Below are positions 31,305 through 41,194 of a DNA stretch of 42,791 nucleotides, piece after piece. The stretch covers positions 1 through 42,791 of the forward strand of contig NZ_BONE01000065.1 of assembly GCF_016862555.1 (NCBI RefSeq), given 5' to 3'. The DNA comes from Asanoa siamensis (GTDB lineage Bacteria > Actinomycetota > Actinomycetes > Mycobacteriales > Micromonosporaceae). Position 1 is the stretch's first letter. Each line of letters opens with the position of its first letter. The notes beneath the pieces are model-generated. The model searched no databases. It was given only the letters and a program-made list of their open reading frames with translations, and was not told the origin of the DNA. The translations under genes and the position numbers were made by a program.

Positions 31305-33224
31305 TCAACCACAGCCGCACGCGACGAGGGTCGCGGCGATCTTGTCGAGGTGGTCGCGGACCGCGTCGCTGCCGGCCGTCACGCCGTCGGTGAGGATCGA
31401 GAAGGCCAGCAGCCGGCCATCGGCCGTCGTCACGATGCCGGCCATCGCGTGGTTGCCGGTGAGCGTGCCGGTCTTGGCCCGGACCACGCCGGCCGCGGTC
31501 TTCCGGGTGGCCGCCTGGCCGAACCGGTCGTCGAGCGTGCCCGACCACGCCGCCACGGGCAGGCCGGCGAACATCTCGGTCAGCTCGGGGCGCTTGCCGG
31601 ACGCGGCCAGGGCGAGCAGCTCGGTCTGCGCCTCCGCGGTCAGCTTGTCGGTGCGGGACAGGCCACTGCCGTCGGCGAGGACAAGTCCCTCGGTCGGCAG
31701 ACCCAGCTCGCCGAGGGCCTCGGTCATCGCGGTGCGGGCGCCGGCGTACGAGGCCGGTTGGCCCTTCGCGAGCGCGACCTGCCGGGCGAGCGCCTCGGCG
31801 ACGACGTTGTCGCTGGCCTGGAGCATGAACTCGACCAGCCGGACCATCGGCGGCGACTCGACCCGGGCGAGCTCGTCGCCGGGGTTCGCGGGGCTCGACG
31901 GTGCGGCGCTCGGCGTGGCCGCCGCGTCGGTGGTCGTGCCGGGAGGTGCCGTCGTCGGCGTGCCGCTGACGCCGAGCGCCTTGGCGAAGGCGAGCGCGGC
32001 CGCGGCGTCGGGCTTGCTGGACCGCTCGGAGTAGCCGTTGCCGAGCTGGGTGGGTGCCTTGCGGGCGCCGTCGACGGCGAGCGCGGTCGACGGGCCGCCG
32101 AAGCCGCCGGTCGGGATGTCCGAGTCCCAGCCGGGCTCGTAGACCGGTCCCGAGTAGAGCGAGCTGTCGTAGTAGACCTTGGTCGGCTTGGTGTCGCCGA
32201 GCGCCTTCTTCGTCGCCGCGGCCAGCTTGTCGAGCCGGGCCGCGCCCGGGTAGAAGGTCTTGGCGTTCACGCCGAGGGTCGGGTCGCCGCCGCCGACGAG
32301 GATCACCTCGCCAGGCTTGGGGCCGGCGAGCACGCGGGTCGGGATCCGGTGGGCGGGGCCGCGGGTGGCCAGCACGGTGGCCGCGGTGACCAGCTTCATC
32401 GTCGAGGCCGGCACGGTCGGGGTCGCGCCGCCGTTGCCGTAGAGGATCTTGCCGCTGAGGACGTCGCGGACCACCACGTTGGTACGGCCGCCGAGGTTGT
32501 TGGCGGTGACCAGCTTGCCGATCGCCTGGGTGAGGCCGGCCTCGTCGGGCATCGGCGCGACACCGTTGAGGGCGGCGAGCACCGGGCCCGGCGGCGGCTC
32601 CGGCGGGTCGACGACGGGGGTGGGCCGGGCGGGCTCGTCGCCGAGCCAGGCGGCGACGGGACCGGGGCGGACGACGACGAGGCCGGCGGCGAAGACGACG
32701 AGGACCAGGATGCCGGCGAGGGCGATCGCGAGCGAAACGCGGGACCGGCGGCGGCGCGGCGGGGGCGGCGGCGGCTCGGCCCCGGCCGCGGCGGGCGGCG
32801 GGCTGCTCGGCGGCAGCCCGGGCGGCGGGGTCGGCGGTCCTAACGGGATCGGCGGGCCACTCGGGTGCGGGCTCGAGCCGTGCGGGCTTGAGCCGTGCGG
32901 GCTTGAGCCGGGCGGGTTCGCGGGGCCGTGCGGGCCGGGGCTGTTGCGTGGTGGGCTCGCGGTCGCGCGTACCGGTGGCTGGTTGTGTTGATGGTGTGGT
33001 GCCGGTGAGACCGGTGGGGCCGCGGGCACGGCGGCCCGCGCGGGTCCGGCCGGGGGGAAGGGGCCGGGTGGTGCGGGCACGGGGGTGTAAGGAGTGGGAC
33101 CGGAACCGCCGGGGTGTAGGTTGGCATCCGTTGGCGGGGGCGACTTCTCCGCGTTGTCGGACGGCGTAGCACCCGGCACCCGGGCCCTACCGCGCGCGGG
33201 GCGCGGTTGTGAGTCTTCCCCCAC
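31305..33224 (-). CDS. dacB: D-alanyl-D-alanine carboxypeptidase/endopeptidase (peptidase S13, PBP4 type) with long proline-rich cytoplasmic tail
   Basis: Trims peptidoglycan stem peptides outside the membrane. 639 residues from GTG 33224, chosen because GGAGGAG lies 6 bases upstream; the open frame runs far beyond, antisense to ppa and other genes. Residues 1-160 are Pro/Gly/Ser/His-rich and end in a basic patch (PPRRRRSR). The single anchor is about 163-186 ([23 protein letters not shown]). The catalytic domain has SxxK Ser274-Lys277 (ASTMK), SDN 471-473 and KTG 584-586, in the order typical of S13 enzymes. A Thr/Ala/Pro-rich low-complexity stretch is inserted at about 420-448. The tail contains tandem GSSPH units. 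Divergent from ppa, with a shared promoter region 33225-33317. Confidence 0.94.
   Translation of the reverse strand: MGEDSQPRPARGRARVPGATPSDNAEKSPPPTDANLHPGGSGPTPYTPVPAPPGPFPPAGPARAAVPAAPPVSPAPHHQHNQPPVRATASPPRNSPGPHGPANPPGSSPHGSSPHGSSPHPSGPPIPLGPPTPPPGLPPSSPPPAAAGAEPPPPPPRRRRSRVSLAIALAGILVLVVFAAGLVVVRPGPVAAWLGDEPARPTPVVDPPEPPPGPVLAALNGVAPMPDEAGLTQAIGKLVTANNLGGRTNVVVRDVLSGKILYGNGGATPTVPASTMKLVTAATVLATRGPAHRIPTRVLAGPKPGEVILVGGGDPTLGVNAKTFYPGAARLDKLAAATKKALGDTKPTKVYYDSSLYSGPVYEPGWDSDIPTGGFGGPSTALAVDGARKAPTQLGNGYSERSSKPDAAAALAFAKALGVSGTPTTAPPGTTTDAAATPSAAPSSPANPGDELARVESPPMVRLVEFMLQASDNVVAEALARQVALAKGQPASYAGARTAMTEALGELGLPTEGLVLADGSGLSRTDKLTAEAQTELLALAASGKRPELTEMFAGLPVAAWSGTLDDRFGQAATRKTAAGVVRAKTGTLTGNHAMAGIVTTADGRLLAFSILTDGVTAGSDAVRDHLDKIAATLVACGCG
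32865..32909 (-). repeat. 15-bp tandem repeat (three copies) in dacB
   Basis: Three head-to-tail copies (plus strand GTGCGGGCTTGAGCC, the first with one change) encode Gly-Ser-Ser-Pro-His units in the proline-rich tail of DacB. The identical copies suggest a recent or slippage-prone expansion. Confidence 0.85.
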
Positions 33225-33317
33225 CCGCCCCTCCTCCCGTTCGACGCCCGGCGTAGGCGACACTACTTGCGTCCGTGCGTCTGCAGGGGGCCAACGCGGT
33301 CGAGCAAGGAGCGTGCA

Positions 33318-33818
33318 ATGGATTTCGACGTCACTGTTGAGATTCCCAAGGGGAATCGCAACAAGTATGAGGTCGACCATAAGACCGGTCGCATCCGCCT
33401 CGACCGGACGCTCTTCACCTCGACGCAGTACCCGGCCGACTACGGCTTCATCGAAGACACCCTCGGCGAGGACGGCGACCCGCTGGACGCCCTCGTCCTG
33501 GTCACCGAGCCCACCTTCCCCGGCTGCCTGATCCGGTGCCGGGCGATCGGCATGTTCCGGATGAAGGACGAGAAGGGCGGCGACGACAAGGTCCTCTGCG
33601 TCCCGTTCGAGGACCCGCGCCAGGAGCATCTCCGCGACATCCACCACGTCGGCGAGTTCGACCGACTGGAGATCCAGCACTTCTTCGAGGTCTACAAGGA
33701 CCTGGAGCCGGGCAAGTCGGTCGAGGGCGCGACCTGGGTCGGCCGCGCCGACGCGGAGGCCGAGATCGTGCTCTCCTACCGCCGCGCCGAAGAAGCCAAG
33801 GCCGCCGGCACCTACTAG
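33318..33818 (+). CDS. ppa: Inorganic pyrophosphatase (family I)
   Basis: Hydrolyses pyrophosphate to phosphate and so drives biosynthetic reactions. 166 residues from ATG 33318 ([20 protein letters not shown]) with AAGGAG 6 bases upstream. Metal-binding signature: [11 protein letters not shown] (Asp52, Asp54, Asp57), with [13 protein letters not shown] before it and [16 protein letters not shown] near the C-terminus, all family I. Its TAG stop overlaps the stop of the convergent eccD gene (shared CTAG, 33815-33818). It is divergent from dacB, as in many actinobacteria. Confidence 0.97.
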   Translation: MDFDVTVEIPKGNRNKYEVDHKTGRIRLDRTLFTSTQYPADYGFIEDTLGEDGDPLDALVLVTEPTFPGCLIRCRAIGMFRMKDEKGGDDKVLCVPFEDPRQEHLRDIHHVGEFDRLEIQHFFEVYKDLEPGKSVEGATWVGRADAEAEIVLSYRRAEEAKAAGTY

Positions 33819-35164
33819 TCGACCAGGGTGGTGGCCCGGGCGAACAGGCCGAGCACCACGCACGCCACCGGGATGATCGCGACCAGCAGCGCGGTGTCCA
33901 GCAGGTCGCCGGCCCGGCCTAGGTAGGGACCGGCCGGGCGACGGACCCCCACAGTCAGCAGCAGCGACCCGGCCAGGCCGAGGGCGCCGGTCGCGACGAT
34001 GAGCAGCGGCGTCGCGTCGGCGGTGGCGGTCAGGGCCACCGCGGCCAGCGCGGCGGTGCCGGCGACCAGCAGGGGTACGCGCTGGCGGACGGTGGCGAAG
34101 ACGCGCGTACGCAGCAGCAGGGCAGTGCCGCAGACGGCCGCGAGGGCCTGGCCCCAGCCGCCGCCGTCGAGCGCGAGCACGCCCGCCGCGGACGCCGCGA
34201 GCACCGCGTGGCCGATCAGCAGGCCGCCGAGGATCTCCTCCGCGCGGGTGACGGCCGTCTGGACGCGGTCGGGGTCGGTTCCCGGGTCGTCGTCGGCCCC
34301 GGCCGGCGGGACGGGCACGCGGGCCAGGCGGATCGCGAGCCGGGGCAGCACGCCGACGCCGGCGGTCAGCAGGGCCAGCAGGATCGCGGCGGCGCCGTGG
34401 GCGGAGAGGGCGAAGCCGAGCGCGGCCGTCGCGGCGCCGAGCAGGCCGGCGAGGATCCCGGCCGAGAAGATCCGGCGGCCGGCGCCGATGCCGACGATGC
34501 CGAGCACGCCGTGCAGGGCCAGGGCGACGCAGCCGAGCAGCAGGTCGAGCGGGCCGATCCAGCGCAGGCCCGGCTCGGCACCGCCGGCCAGCAGCAGGGC
34601 GCCGGCGGCGAACGCGTACGGCAGCGAGTAGGCGCCCAGCGCCACGCCCGCGGCCCGGTAGCCCCAGGCCCGCGCCGCGAGGACCCCGGCGACGGTCAGG
34701 CTGGCCGCGGCGCCGAGGGTGGTCAGCATCGCCGCGATCGAGTCGGGGCCGGCGCGGAGCAGCACGACCAGCGCGACACCGAGCACCACGCCGGCCGCCG
34801 CCAGGCCCGTCACCGCGGTCGACAGGCCGGACCAGGCCGTGCCGTGCCGGCGCGCGCCGTCGGCGATCGCCTCGACGACGTCGTCGTAGGCGAGCGCGGG
34901 CCACTCCTGGCGGGCGGGGACGAGATGGAGCAGGTCGCCGTCGCGTACACCCTGGTCTCGAAGGGTCGCACCACCCTCGAGCGCCGCACCGTCCGTGCGG
35001 CGCAGGACCCAACCGCCGTGCGCCTCGCCGTCGTCGGCGAGCGTCTCGCCTGCCTGCCGCAGCACCTCGGGTAGCAGGTCAGCCAGGGGTACGTCGGGCG
35101 GAAGCGCGACGTCGACCCGGCGCTGCGGCGCGTTGACGGTAACCAGGGCGAGGCTCGTGTGCAT
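33815..35164 (-). CDS. eccD: Type VII secretion integral membrane protein EccD
   Basis: Channel-forming membrane subunit of an ESX (type VII) system. 449 residues, ATG 35164 with GGAGGTC upstream. The N-terminal ubiquitin-like (YukD) domain is residues 1 to about 86 ([31 protein letters not shown] ... [17 protein letters not shown]). It is followed by about eleven hydrophobic segments (about 112-445), as expected for EccD. A short acidic loop ([23 protein letters not shown], about 283-305) separates two groups of helices. It is divergent from eccC, with a 150-base intergenic region; its stop overlaps that of ppa. Confidence 0.92.
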   Translation of the reverse strand: MHTSLALVTVNAPQRRVDVALPPDVPLADLLPEVLRQAGETLADDGEAHGGWVLRRTDGAALEGGATLRDQGVRDGDLLHLVPARQEWPALAYDDVVEAIADGARRHGTAWSGLSTAVTGLAAAGVVLGVALVVLLRAGPDSIAAMLTTLGAAASLTVAGVLAARAWGYRAAGVALGAYSLPYAFAAGALLLAGGAEPGLRWIGPLDLLLGCVALALHGVLGIVGIGAGRRIFSAGILAGLLGAATAALGFALSAHGAAAILLALLTAGVGVLPRLAIRLARVPVPPAGADDDPGTDPDRVQTAVTRAEEILGGLLIGHAVLAASAAGVLALDGGGWGQALAAVCGTALLLRTRVFATVRQRVPLLVAGTAALAAVALTATADATPLLIVATGALGLAGSLLLTVGVRRPAGPYLGRAGDLLDTALLVAIIPVACVVLGLFARATTLVD

Positions 35165-35222
35165 CGATGACCTCCGTCGCGGGGGGAGCCGGCGAGGGTG
35201 CCGAACCTACCGCGTCCGCGGG

Positions 35223-35231
35223 TTATCCACA
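35223..35231 (+). promoter_or_regulatory. Consensus DnaA box between eccD and eccC
   Basis: TTATCCACA is an exact match to the 9-base DnaA consensus. It sits in the 150-base divergent region 35165-35314, which must also hold the eccD and eccC promoters. A single box may be chance or a DnaA regulatory site; no cluster of boxes is seen. Confidence 0.4.
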
Positions 35232-35314
35232 TGACCCCTTTTTGGCCATCCATCCACCGCCGCGATTCCCTACGATGAGCGACGCTCGGGTAGCGCTCTG
35301 GATCGGGAGGTCGC

Positions 35315-38300
35315 ATGTCGACGGTGTTGGTGCGCCGGCCGCCGCGCCGGCCCGCGCCCGAGATCCCGAGCGGCGAGCTGCGCGTGGAGCCGCCGCCGGA
35401 GCTGCCGCAGGCGGCCGGTGGGCGCTGGCAACAGCTCATGCTGCTGCTGCCGATGCTCGGCGGCGGCGTGGCGATGGCGCTGATGATGGGCCGGGGCGGT
35501 GGCGCGTTCTCCTATGTGGTCGGCGGGCTGTTCGGCATCTCGTCGCTGGCAATGCTCGCGACCTCGTGGGGTCAGGGCGGTCCGCGGCGGGCGGAGCTGG
35601 TCGGCGCGCGGCGCGACTACCTGCGGCACCTGTCGCTGCTGCGCCGCCAGGCCCGGGCGACGGTGGCGCTGCAGCGGGTGGGCCTGCGCTACCGGCATCC
35701 GGCGCCGTCGGCACTCTGGTCCACGGTCGACAGCCATCGGTTGTGGGAGCGGCGGCCGGCCGATCCCGACTTCGCGGTGGTCCGCGTCGGGCTGGGGCCG
35801 CAGAGCCTGGCGACCGCGCTGGTCCCACCGGTGACGCGGGCGGTCGACGACCTGGAGCCGATGACGGCCGGGGCGCTGCGGCGCTTTCTCGACGCGTACT
35901 CGGTGGTCCCTGACCTGCCCGTGGCCCTGTCGATGCGCGGGTTCGCCCGGGTGCACGTGCGCGGCTCGCCGGCGCTGGTCCGCGCGCTCCTCGTGCAACT
36001 GGCGGTCTTCCACGCGCCCGACGACCTGATGGTGGCGGTCGCCGCCGGGCCGGGCCGGCGCGCTGACTGGGAGTGGGTCAAGTGGCTGCCGCACGCCCGG
36101 CATCCGAGCCGGACCGACGCGTTGGGCGCTGTGCGGCTGGTCGCCGACTCGGTGGCGGCGCTGGAGCGGCTGCTCGACGGCGTCGGCGACGGGGCGCACG
36201 TCGTCGTCGTGGTCGACGGGGTGGACCGTGGCCGGCTCGACGGTGACGGGCGCACCGTCGTCGAGGTCGACGGGCCGCCGCCGCGCCTGCTCGACCCGTC
36301 GACCGTGGTGCTGACCCGGCGGCCCGACGGCACCCTGGAGACCACCACGACGGAGGGCGTCACCACGGTCGGCGTGGCCGATGGGCTCGACGTCGCGTCC
36401 GCCTCGGCGGTGGCGCGGCGGCTCGCTCCCCTGCGGCTGGCCGGCGCGGGCAGCCAGGCGGTCTCGCCACCCGCTGACCTGGGCCTGCTCGACCTGCTCC
36501 GGGTGGCCGAGCCCGACGCCTACACGGTGGCCGAGGCGTGGTCGCCGCGGTCGCCGCGTGATCAGCTACGCGTGCCGATCGGGGTGGGCGCCGACGGCCT
36601 CCCGGTCGAGCTCGACCTCAAGGAGTCCGCGCTCGACGGCATGGGGCCGCACGGGCTGCTGATCGGCGCGACGGGTTCCGGCAAGTCCGAGCTGCTCCGC
36701 ACGCTTGTGCTCGGGCTGGCCGCGACGCACTCGTCGGCCGAGCTCAACGTGGTGCTGGTCGACTTCAAGGGCGGCGCCACGTTCGCGTCCCTGGACGCCC
36801 TGCCGCACACCAGCGCCGTGATCACCAACCTGGCCGACGAGCTGACGCTGGTCGACCGCATGGTCGACGCGATCAACGGCGAGCTGGTCCGGCGCCAGGA
36901 GCTGCTGCGGCGGGCGGGCAACTTCGCGAGCCGGCGCGACTATGAGGCCGCCCGGGTTGGTGGGGCGGCGCTCGCCCCGTTGCCGTCGCTGCTGATCGTC
37001 TGTGACGAGTTCTCCGAGCTGCTCTCGGCCAAGCCCGACTTCATCGACCTGTTCGTCCAGATCGGGCGGTTGGGGCGGTCGCTCGGCGTGCACCTGCTGC
37101 TGGCGTCGCAGCGCCTCGAGGAGGGGCGGCTGCGCGGGCTCGACACCCATCTGTCCTATCGGATCGGCCTGCGTACGTTCTCGCCGTTCGAGTCCCGGGC
37201 CGTGCTCGGGGTGCCGGACGCCTACGAGCTGCCGCGCGCCCCTGGTCATGCGTTCCTCAAGGCCGGCACCGATCCGTTGCGCCGGTTCCGGGTTGCCTAT
37301 GTGTCGGGTCCGGTGCCGCGCCGCGGTGGCGGCGGTGCCTTGCCTGCCGGGCCCGTGGTGTTGCCGTTCACGACCTCACCGGTCGCGGCGCCGGTGGCGC
37401 TGGCTGCGGTCTCGCCGCCGGCCGGGCCCAGCCTGCTGGAGGCGCTGGTCGCCCGGATCGCCGGCCAGGGGCCGCCGGCCCATCGGGTCTGGCTGCCGCC
37501 GCTCGCCGAGCCGGCCACGTTCGACGAGGTGCTCGGGCCGCCCACCGTCGTGCCGGGTCGCGGGCTGATGTTCGCCAACCCCGAGCTGCACGGCGCGCTG
37601 CAGGTCCCGGTGGCCGTGGTCGACCGGCCGCTCGACCAGCGCCGCGACCTGCTCTGGTTCGCGCTCGACGGTGCGGCCGGGCACGTGGCCGTGGTCGGCG
37701 CGCCACGCAGCGGCAAGTCGACCGCGCTGCGCACCCTCGTCTGCGGGCTGGCGCTCGCGCACACGCCCGCCGAAGCGCGGTTCTACTGCCTCGACTTCGG
37801 CGGCGGCGCCCTGGCCGCGCTGCGCGACCTGCCGCACGTGGGCGGGGTGGCCGGCCGGCAGGAGGCCGCCGCCGTCCGCCGCACGGTCGGCGAGCTGAGC
37901 ACGCTGCTGGCCGCGCGGGAGCGCCAATTCGCGGGCGACGAGCCGCACGTGTTCCTCGTGATCGACGGTTGGTCGACGCTGCGCGGGGAGTTCGACGAGC
38001 TCGAAGCGGTGGTCACCGACCTGGCCGGGCGCGGCCTCGCGTACCGGGTGCATGTCCTCGCCTCGGCCACCCGCTGGCTCGACCTCCGCCCGGCCGTCCG
38101 CGACCTCTTCGGCGCCCGACTCGAGCTACGACTCGGCGATCCGAGCGACTCGATGATCTCCCGGAAGGCGGCGGCCGACGTGCCTGCCGACTCGCCCGGC
38201 CGGGGCATCACGAGCGAGGGGCTGCACCTGCTCACGCTGCGGCCCGCGCCGGCGGGCGACGTGCCGCTGGAGAAGGCGGTGGCCGCGGCCTGGGCGGGTC

Positions 38301-39067
38301 CGGCCGCCCCGGCGGTCCGGCTGCTGCCGCCATCGGTCCCTTACTCGGCGCTCGACCAGACCGCGACGACCGGCCTGACCCTGCCGATCGGCATCGCCGA
38401 GGCCGACCTGCGCCCAGTGGCGGTCGACTTCGCCGCCGACCCGCACCTCGTGCTCTTCGGCGACACCGAGTGCGGCAAGTCGTCGTTCCTACGGGCGCTG
38501 GCGGCGACGGTCGCGGGCCGCTTCCGCCCCGACGAGGCGCGCCTGATCGTGGTCGACTACCGGCGCAGCCTGCTGGGCGCGGTCCGCAGCGACCATCTGA
38601 TCGGCTACGGCACGGCGGCGGGCGACACCGAGGAGCTGATCGACTCGGTGGCCGGCTACATGCGGCGGCGCCTGCCGCCACCCGACGTGACGCCCGACCA
38701 ACTGCGCTCCCGCGGCTGGTGGGCGGGCCCGGAGCTGTTCGTCCTGGTCGACGACTACGACCTGGTGGCCGCGGCGCCGGCCAACCCGCTGCGGGCGCTG
38801 GAGGAGTTCCTGCCGCAGGCACGGGACATCGGCCTGCACCTGGTGCTGACCCGCCGCACGGGCGGCGCGGCCCGGTCGCTCTACGACCCGATCATCCAGC
38901 GCCTCCGCGAACTGGCGGGGGCGGGCCTGGTGATGTCGGGCGACCCCGACGAGGGCCCGCTGGTCGGACAGGTCCGCCCGGGCCCCCTGCCGCCGGGCCG
39001 CGGCCGCCTGGTCACCCGGAAGGAGGGGGTCCGCCTGGTCCAGATCGCCCACCTACCGGCCCCCTGA
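35315..39067 (+). CDS. eccC: Type VII secretion ATPase EccC (fused EccCa/EccCb, three FtsK/SpoIIIE domains)
   Basis: Motor of the ESX system, which recognises WXG100 substrates. 1250 residues, ATG 35315 with GGGAGG upstream. The N-terminus is Pro/Arg-rich, with two membrane segments (about 40-58 and 66-84), then a DUF-type stalk region (about 90-440). ATPase 1 Walker A is GATGSGKS (451-458) with LVDFKGGATF and IVCDEFSELL. ATPase 2 is GAPRSGKS (795-802) with YCLDFGGGAL. ATPase 3 is GDTECGKS (1049-1056) with VVDYRRSLLG and LVDDYDLV. All three P-loops keep the lysine. Full-length single-gene EccC is common outside the mycobacterial ESX-1 type. It is followed after 165 bases by mycP. Confidence 0.96.
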   Translation: MSTVLVRRPPRRPAPEIPSGELRVEPPPELPQAAGGRWQQLMLLLPMLGGGVAMALMMGRGGGAFSYVVGGLFGISSLAMLATSWGQGGPRRAELVGARRDYLRHLSLLRRQARATVALQRVGLRYRHPAPSALWSTVDSHRLWERRPADPDFAVVRVGLGPQSLATALVPPVTRAVDDLEPMTAGALRRFLDAYSVVPDLPVALSMRGFARVHVRGSPALVRALLVQLAVFHAPDDLMVAVAAGPGRRADWEWVKWLPHARHPSRTDALGAVRLVADSVAALERLLDGVGDGAHVVVVVDGVDRGRLDGDGRTVVEVDGPPPRLLDPSTVVLTRRPDGTLETTTTEGVTTVGVADGLDVASASAVARRLAPLRLAGAGSQAVSPPADLGLLDLLRVAEPDAYTVAEAWSPRSPRDQLRVPIGVGADGLPVELDLKESALDGMGPHGLLIGATGSGKSELLRTLVLGLAATHSSAELNVVLVDFKGGATFASLDALPHTSAVITNLADELTLVDRMVDAINGELVRRQELLRRAGNFASRRDYEAARVGGAALAPLPSLLIVCDEFSELLSAKPDFIDLFVQIGRLGRSLGVHLLLASQRLEEGRLRGLDTHLSYRIGLRTFSPFESRAVLGVPDAYELPRAPGHAFLKAGTDPLRRFRVAYVSGPVPRRGGGGALPAGPVVLPFTTSPVAAPVALAAVSPPAGPSLLEALVARIAGQGPPAHRVWLPPLAEPATFDEVLGPPTVVPGRGLMFANPELHGALQVPVAVVDRPLDQRRDLLWFALDGAAGHVAVVGAPRSGKSTALRTLVCGLALAHTPAEARFYCLDFGGGALAALRDLPHVGGVAGRQEAAAVRRTVGELSTLLAARERQFAGDEPHVFLVIDGWSTLRGEFDELEAVVTDLAGRGLAYRVHVLASATRWLDLRPAVRDLFGARLELRLGDPSDSMISRKAAADVPADSPGRGITSEGLHLLTLRPAPAGDVPLEKAVAAAWAGPAAPAVRLLPPSVPYSALDQTATTGLTLPIGIAEADLRPVAVDFAADPHLVLFGDTECGKSSFLRALAATVAGRFRPDEARLIVVDYRRSLLGAVRSDHLIGYGTAAGDTEELIDSVAGYMRRRLPPPDVTPDQLRSRGWWAGPELFVLVDDYDLVAAAPANPLRALEEFLPQARDIGLHLVLTRRTGGAARSLYDPIIQRLRELAGAGLVMSGDPDEGPLVGQVRPGPLPPGRGRLVTRKEGVRLVQIAHLPAP

Positions 39068-39232
39068 CCCGGGCGGGTCGGCGATCGACGGGTCACGCTA
39101 CGCACACGCTCCAGCTCAGCCGCGTCCCGCCCGAGGCTATGGCGAACTGATCGCACATTGTGTGTCCCGCACGGGTGGACGGTCGGGGTAACCTCCCAGC
39201 ACAGGAACTTCCCGGGGTGAGAAGGCCGTGAG

Positions 39233-40678
39233 GTGACGAGGCTGACGCACCAGCGCCGAAGCGCCGTCCCACGGTTTCGTGGCGCGGCGCTGGTCGCCAT
39301 GACGGCGGCCACGGCCCTTGCCGCCGCACCGCTGCCATTGCCTCTTGCCGCCACTGCCCCCGCATCCGGGCAGGCCGGCGCCGCGGCGCTGCCGCAGGCT
39401 GCTGCCGCCGCTGGCTCCGCGTCCACGTCCGGCGACGGTGGGGCCGCACCGTCCACGCTGCCCATTGCCGCCGATTCCGTTCGCGACGAGCAGTGGCAGC
39501 TTCGTGAGCTGCAGGCGCGCAACGCCTGGCGCTATTCGACCGGCGCCGGCGTCGTGGTCGCGGTGATCGACTCCGGCGTCGATGCGAGCCACGAGGATCT
39601 GGCCGGCCAGGTTCTCCCCGGCAAAGACCTCGTCAAACCGGGTGGCGGCGACGGCCACACCGACCCGGTCGGCCACGGCACCACGGTCGCGGGCCTGATC
39701 GCAGGCCGCGCCGACGACGAGAACGGCGTCATGGGCCTCGCCCCGAACGCCAAGATTCTCCCGGTGCGGGTCCTCGACGCCGACAACCGGTACGACGACG
39801 CGATGATCGTGGCTCGCGCCGTCCGGTGGGCCGTCGACAGCGGCGCCAGGGTCATCAACCTGTCCCTGGGCGGTTCCGGCACGAGCCCAGCGCTCGCCGC
39901 GGCCCTCGACTACGCCTTCGCCCGCGACGTGGTCGTCGTCGCCTGCACGGGCAACGTGCTGCCGCAGGCGGCCTCGGGCGTCTGGTACCCGGCCCGCGAG
40001 CCCGGCGTCATCGCCGTCGCCGGCCTGGAGAAAGAGACAGACGTCCTCTGGAACGGTTCGATCACGGGCAGCGCGACCGTGCTCAGCGCACCGGCGACGG
40101 ACCTGGTCGGCGCGAAGACCGGCGGCTTCTGGCGGGTCCGCGGCACCAGCTTCGCCGCGCCCCTGGTCTCGGCCGCCGCGGCTCTGATCCGCGCCAAGTG
40201 GCCGACCATGCCGGCCGGCGAGGTGGTCAACCGCCTGATCTCGACGGCCGACGACCTGGGCACCCCGGGCCGCGACGACACCTACGGCTTCGGCAAGGTC
40301 GACCCGCTGGCGGCCCTGACCACCCAGCTCCCCACGACCATCCGCAACCCGCTCGACGACAACAAGTCCCCGGGCGTAGCCGGCTTCGGCCCGGCCCCGG
40401 GCCGCGGCACCGACTCGGTCACCGGCGGCGGCGCCCTGGAACCCAACAACCCGGCGGCCGCCTCAGGCGCCTCCGGCTCGGCGGCACAACGCTCCGCGAC
40501 CCCGGCAAGCCACCCGAACCCGCTGGGCTGGCGCATAGCCACCGCGATAGCGATGCTGATCCTCGCGATCGCCGTAGTCTTCGTGGTCCTCTTCGCCCGC
40601 CATCCCGCCATGGCGCTGCTGGCCCGCCGCTCCCGCCGCCCGCGCCCACCAAGCCACCAGTCGAAGACCAACCGCTAG
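39233..40678 (+). CDS. mycP: Mycosin, ESX-associated subtilisin-like membrane protease
   Basis: Type VII secretion serine protease, 481 residues, GTG 39233. Signal peptide about 1-42 (basic start, then VAMTAATALAAAPLPLPLAATA), Ala/Gly/Ser-rich linker to about 78, peptidase S8 domain about 85-355. Catalytic triad: Asp113 (AVIDSGVD), His148 (GHGTTVAG), Ser306 (RGTSFAAP); the oxyanion Asn241 is in ACTGNV. A Pro/Gly/Ala-rich linker (about 366-430) leads to a C-terminal membrane anchor (about 437-460) and a short basic tail (RRSRRPRPPSHQSK). This architecture is diagnostic of mycosins. It stands 165 bases after eccC on the same strand and probably belongs to the same unit. Confidence 0.95.
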   Translation: MTRLTHQRRSAVPRFRGAALVAMTAATALAAAPLPLPLAATAPASGQAGAAALPQAAAAAGSASTSGDGGAAPSTLPIAADSVRDEQWQLRELQARNAWRYSTGAGVVVAVIDSGVDASHEDLAGQVLPGKDLVKPGGGDGHTDPVGHGTTVAGLIAGRADDENGVMGLAPNAKILPVRVLDADNRYDDAMIVARAVRWAVDSGARVINLSLGGSGTSPALAAALDYAFARDVVVVACTGNVLPQAASGVWYPAREPGVIAVAGLEKETDVLWNGSITGSATVLSAPATDLVGAKTGGFWRVRGTSFAAPLVSAAAALIRAKWPTMPAGEVVNRLISTADDLGTPGRDDTYGFGKVDPLAALTTQLPTTIRNPLDDNKSPGVAGFGPAPGRGTDSVTGGGALEPNNPAAASGASGSAAQRSATPASHPNPLGWRIATAIAMLILAIAVVFVVLFARHPAMALLARRSRRPRPPSHQSKTNR

Positions 40679-40702
40679 ACCAGCTCCGCCCCGGACAGGG
40701 CC

Positions 40703-41167
40703 TCAGGGCGGCGGCCGGCGGGTCATGAAGATGTCGATCTCGTCCGCCGCGTCGAGGGTGAAGCCGTGCCGCTCGTAGAGGCGTTGAGCCGGGCTGCCCC
40801 GCAGCACGTTCAGGCGTACCGTCACCCGCTCCTCGTCGGCCTTCCGCAGCAGCGTCCGCAGCACCCCTGACCCCACCCCGCATCCCTGGAATCCCGGCGC
40901 GACGTAGAAGTGCTCCAGCCAATGCCCGTCGTCGGCGGGGCGTACGGCCACGCACCCCGCGAACGCCGGACCGACGGTGATGATCGAGGTGTGGGCCGGC
41001 GAGAACGAGTCCCGAAACCGTTGCCTGACCCGGTGCTCGTCGAACCTGCCCAACCGCTCCAGGTCGGCCCGCAGCACCACCGCCCGCAACTCGGCGATCG
41101 CGAACACGTCCGCCGGCTCCGCCGGGCGCAGCGACCAGCCGATCACCTCGCCCGCCTCCGTCGTCAC
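40703..41167 (-). CDS. GNAT-family N-acetyltransferase
   Basis: 154 residues, GTG 41167 (MTTEAGEVIGWSLRPAEPAD). Acetyl-CoA-binding motif A is LEHFYVAPGFQGCGVGSGVLRTLL, with the Q-x-x-G-x-G core at Gln94, Gly97 and Gly99. Motif B is VTVRLNVLRGSPAQRLYERHGF. Length and order of motifs are typical of single-domain GNAT enzymes; the acceptor substrate cannot be read from the sequence. It lies convergent to mycP with a 24-base gap in which CCGCCC/GGGCGG may form a weak hairpin overlapping the GNAT stop. It is 27 bases downstream of marP on the same strand and might be co-transcribed with it. Confidence 0.9.
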   Translation of the reverse strand: MTTEAGEVIGWSLRPAEPADVFAIAELRAVVLRADLERLGRFDEHRVRQRFRDSFSPAHTSIITVGPAFAGCVAVRPADDGHWLEHFYVAPGFQGCGVGSGVLRTLLRKADEERVTVRLNVLRGSPAQRLYERHGFTLDAADEIDIFMTRRPPP

Positions 41168-41194
41168 CGCTCGAGTATCGAGGGACCCCGAGGG

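Noticed and set aside
33225-35012. Upstream extension of the dacB frame to about 1235 codons
   Set aside because: The extension runs antisense through ppa and in another frame of eccD, is Arg/Pro/Gly-rich, and a proper GTG with GGAGGAG exists at 33224.
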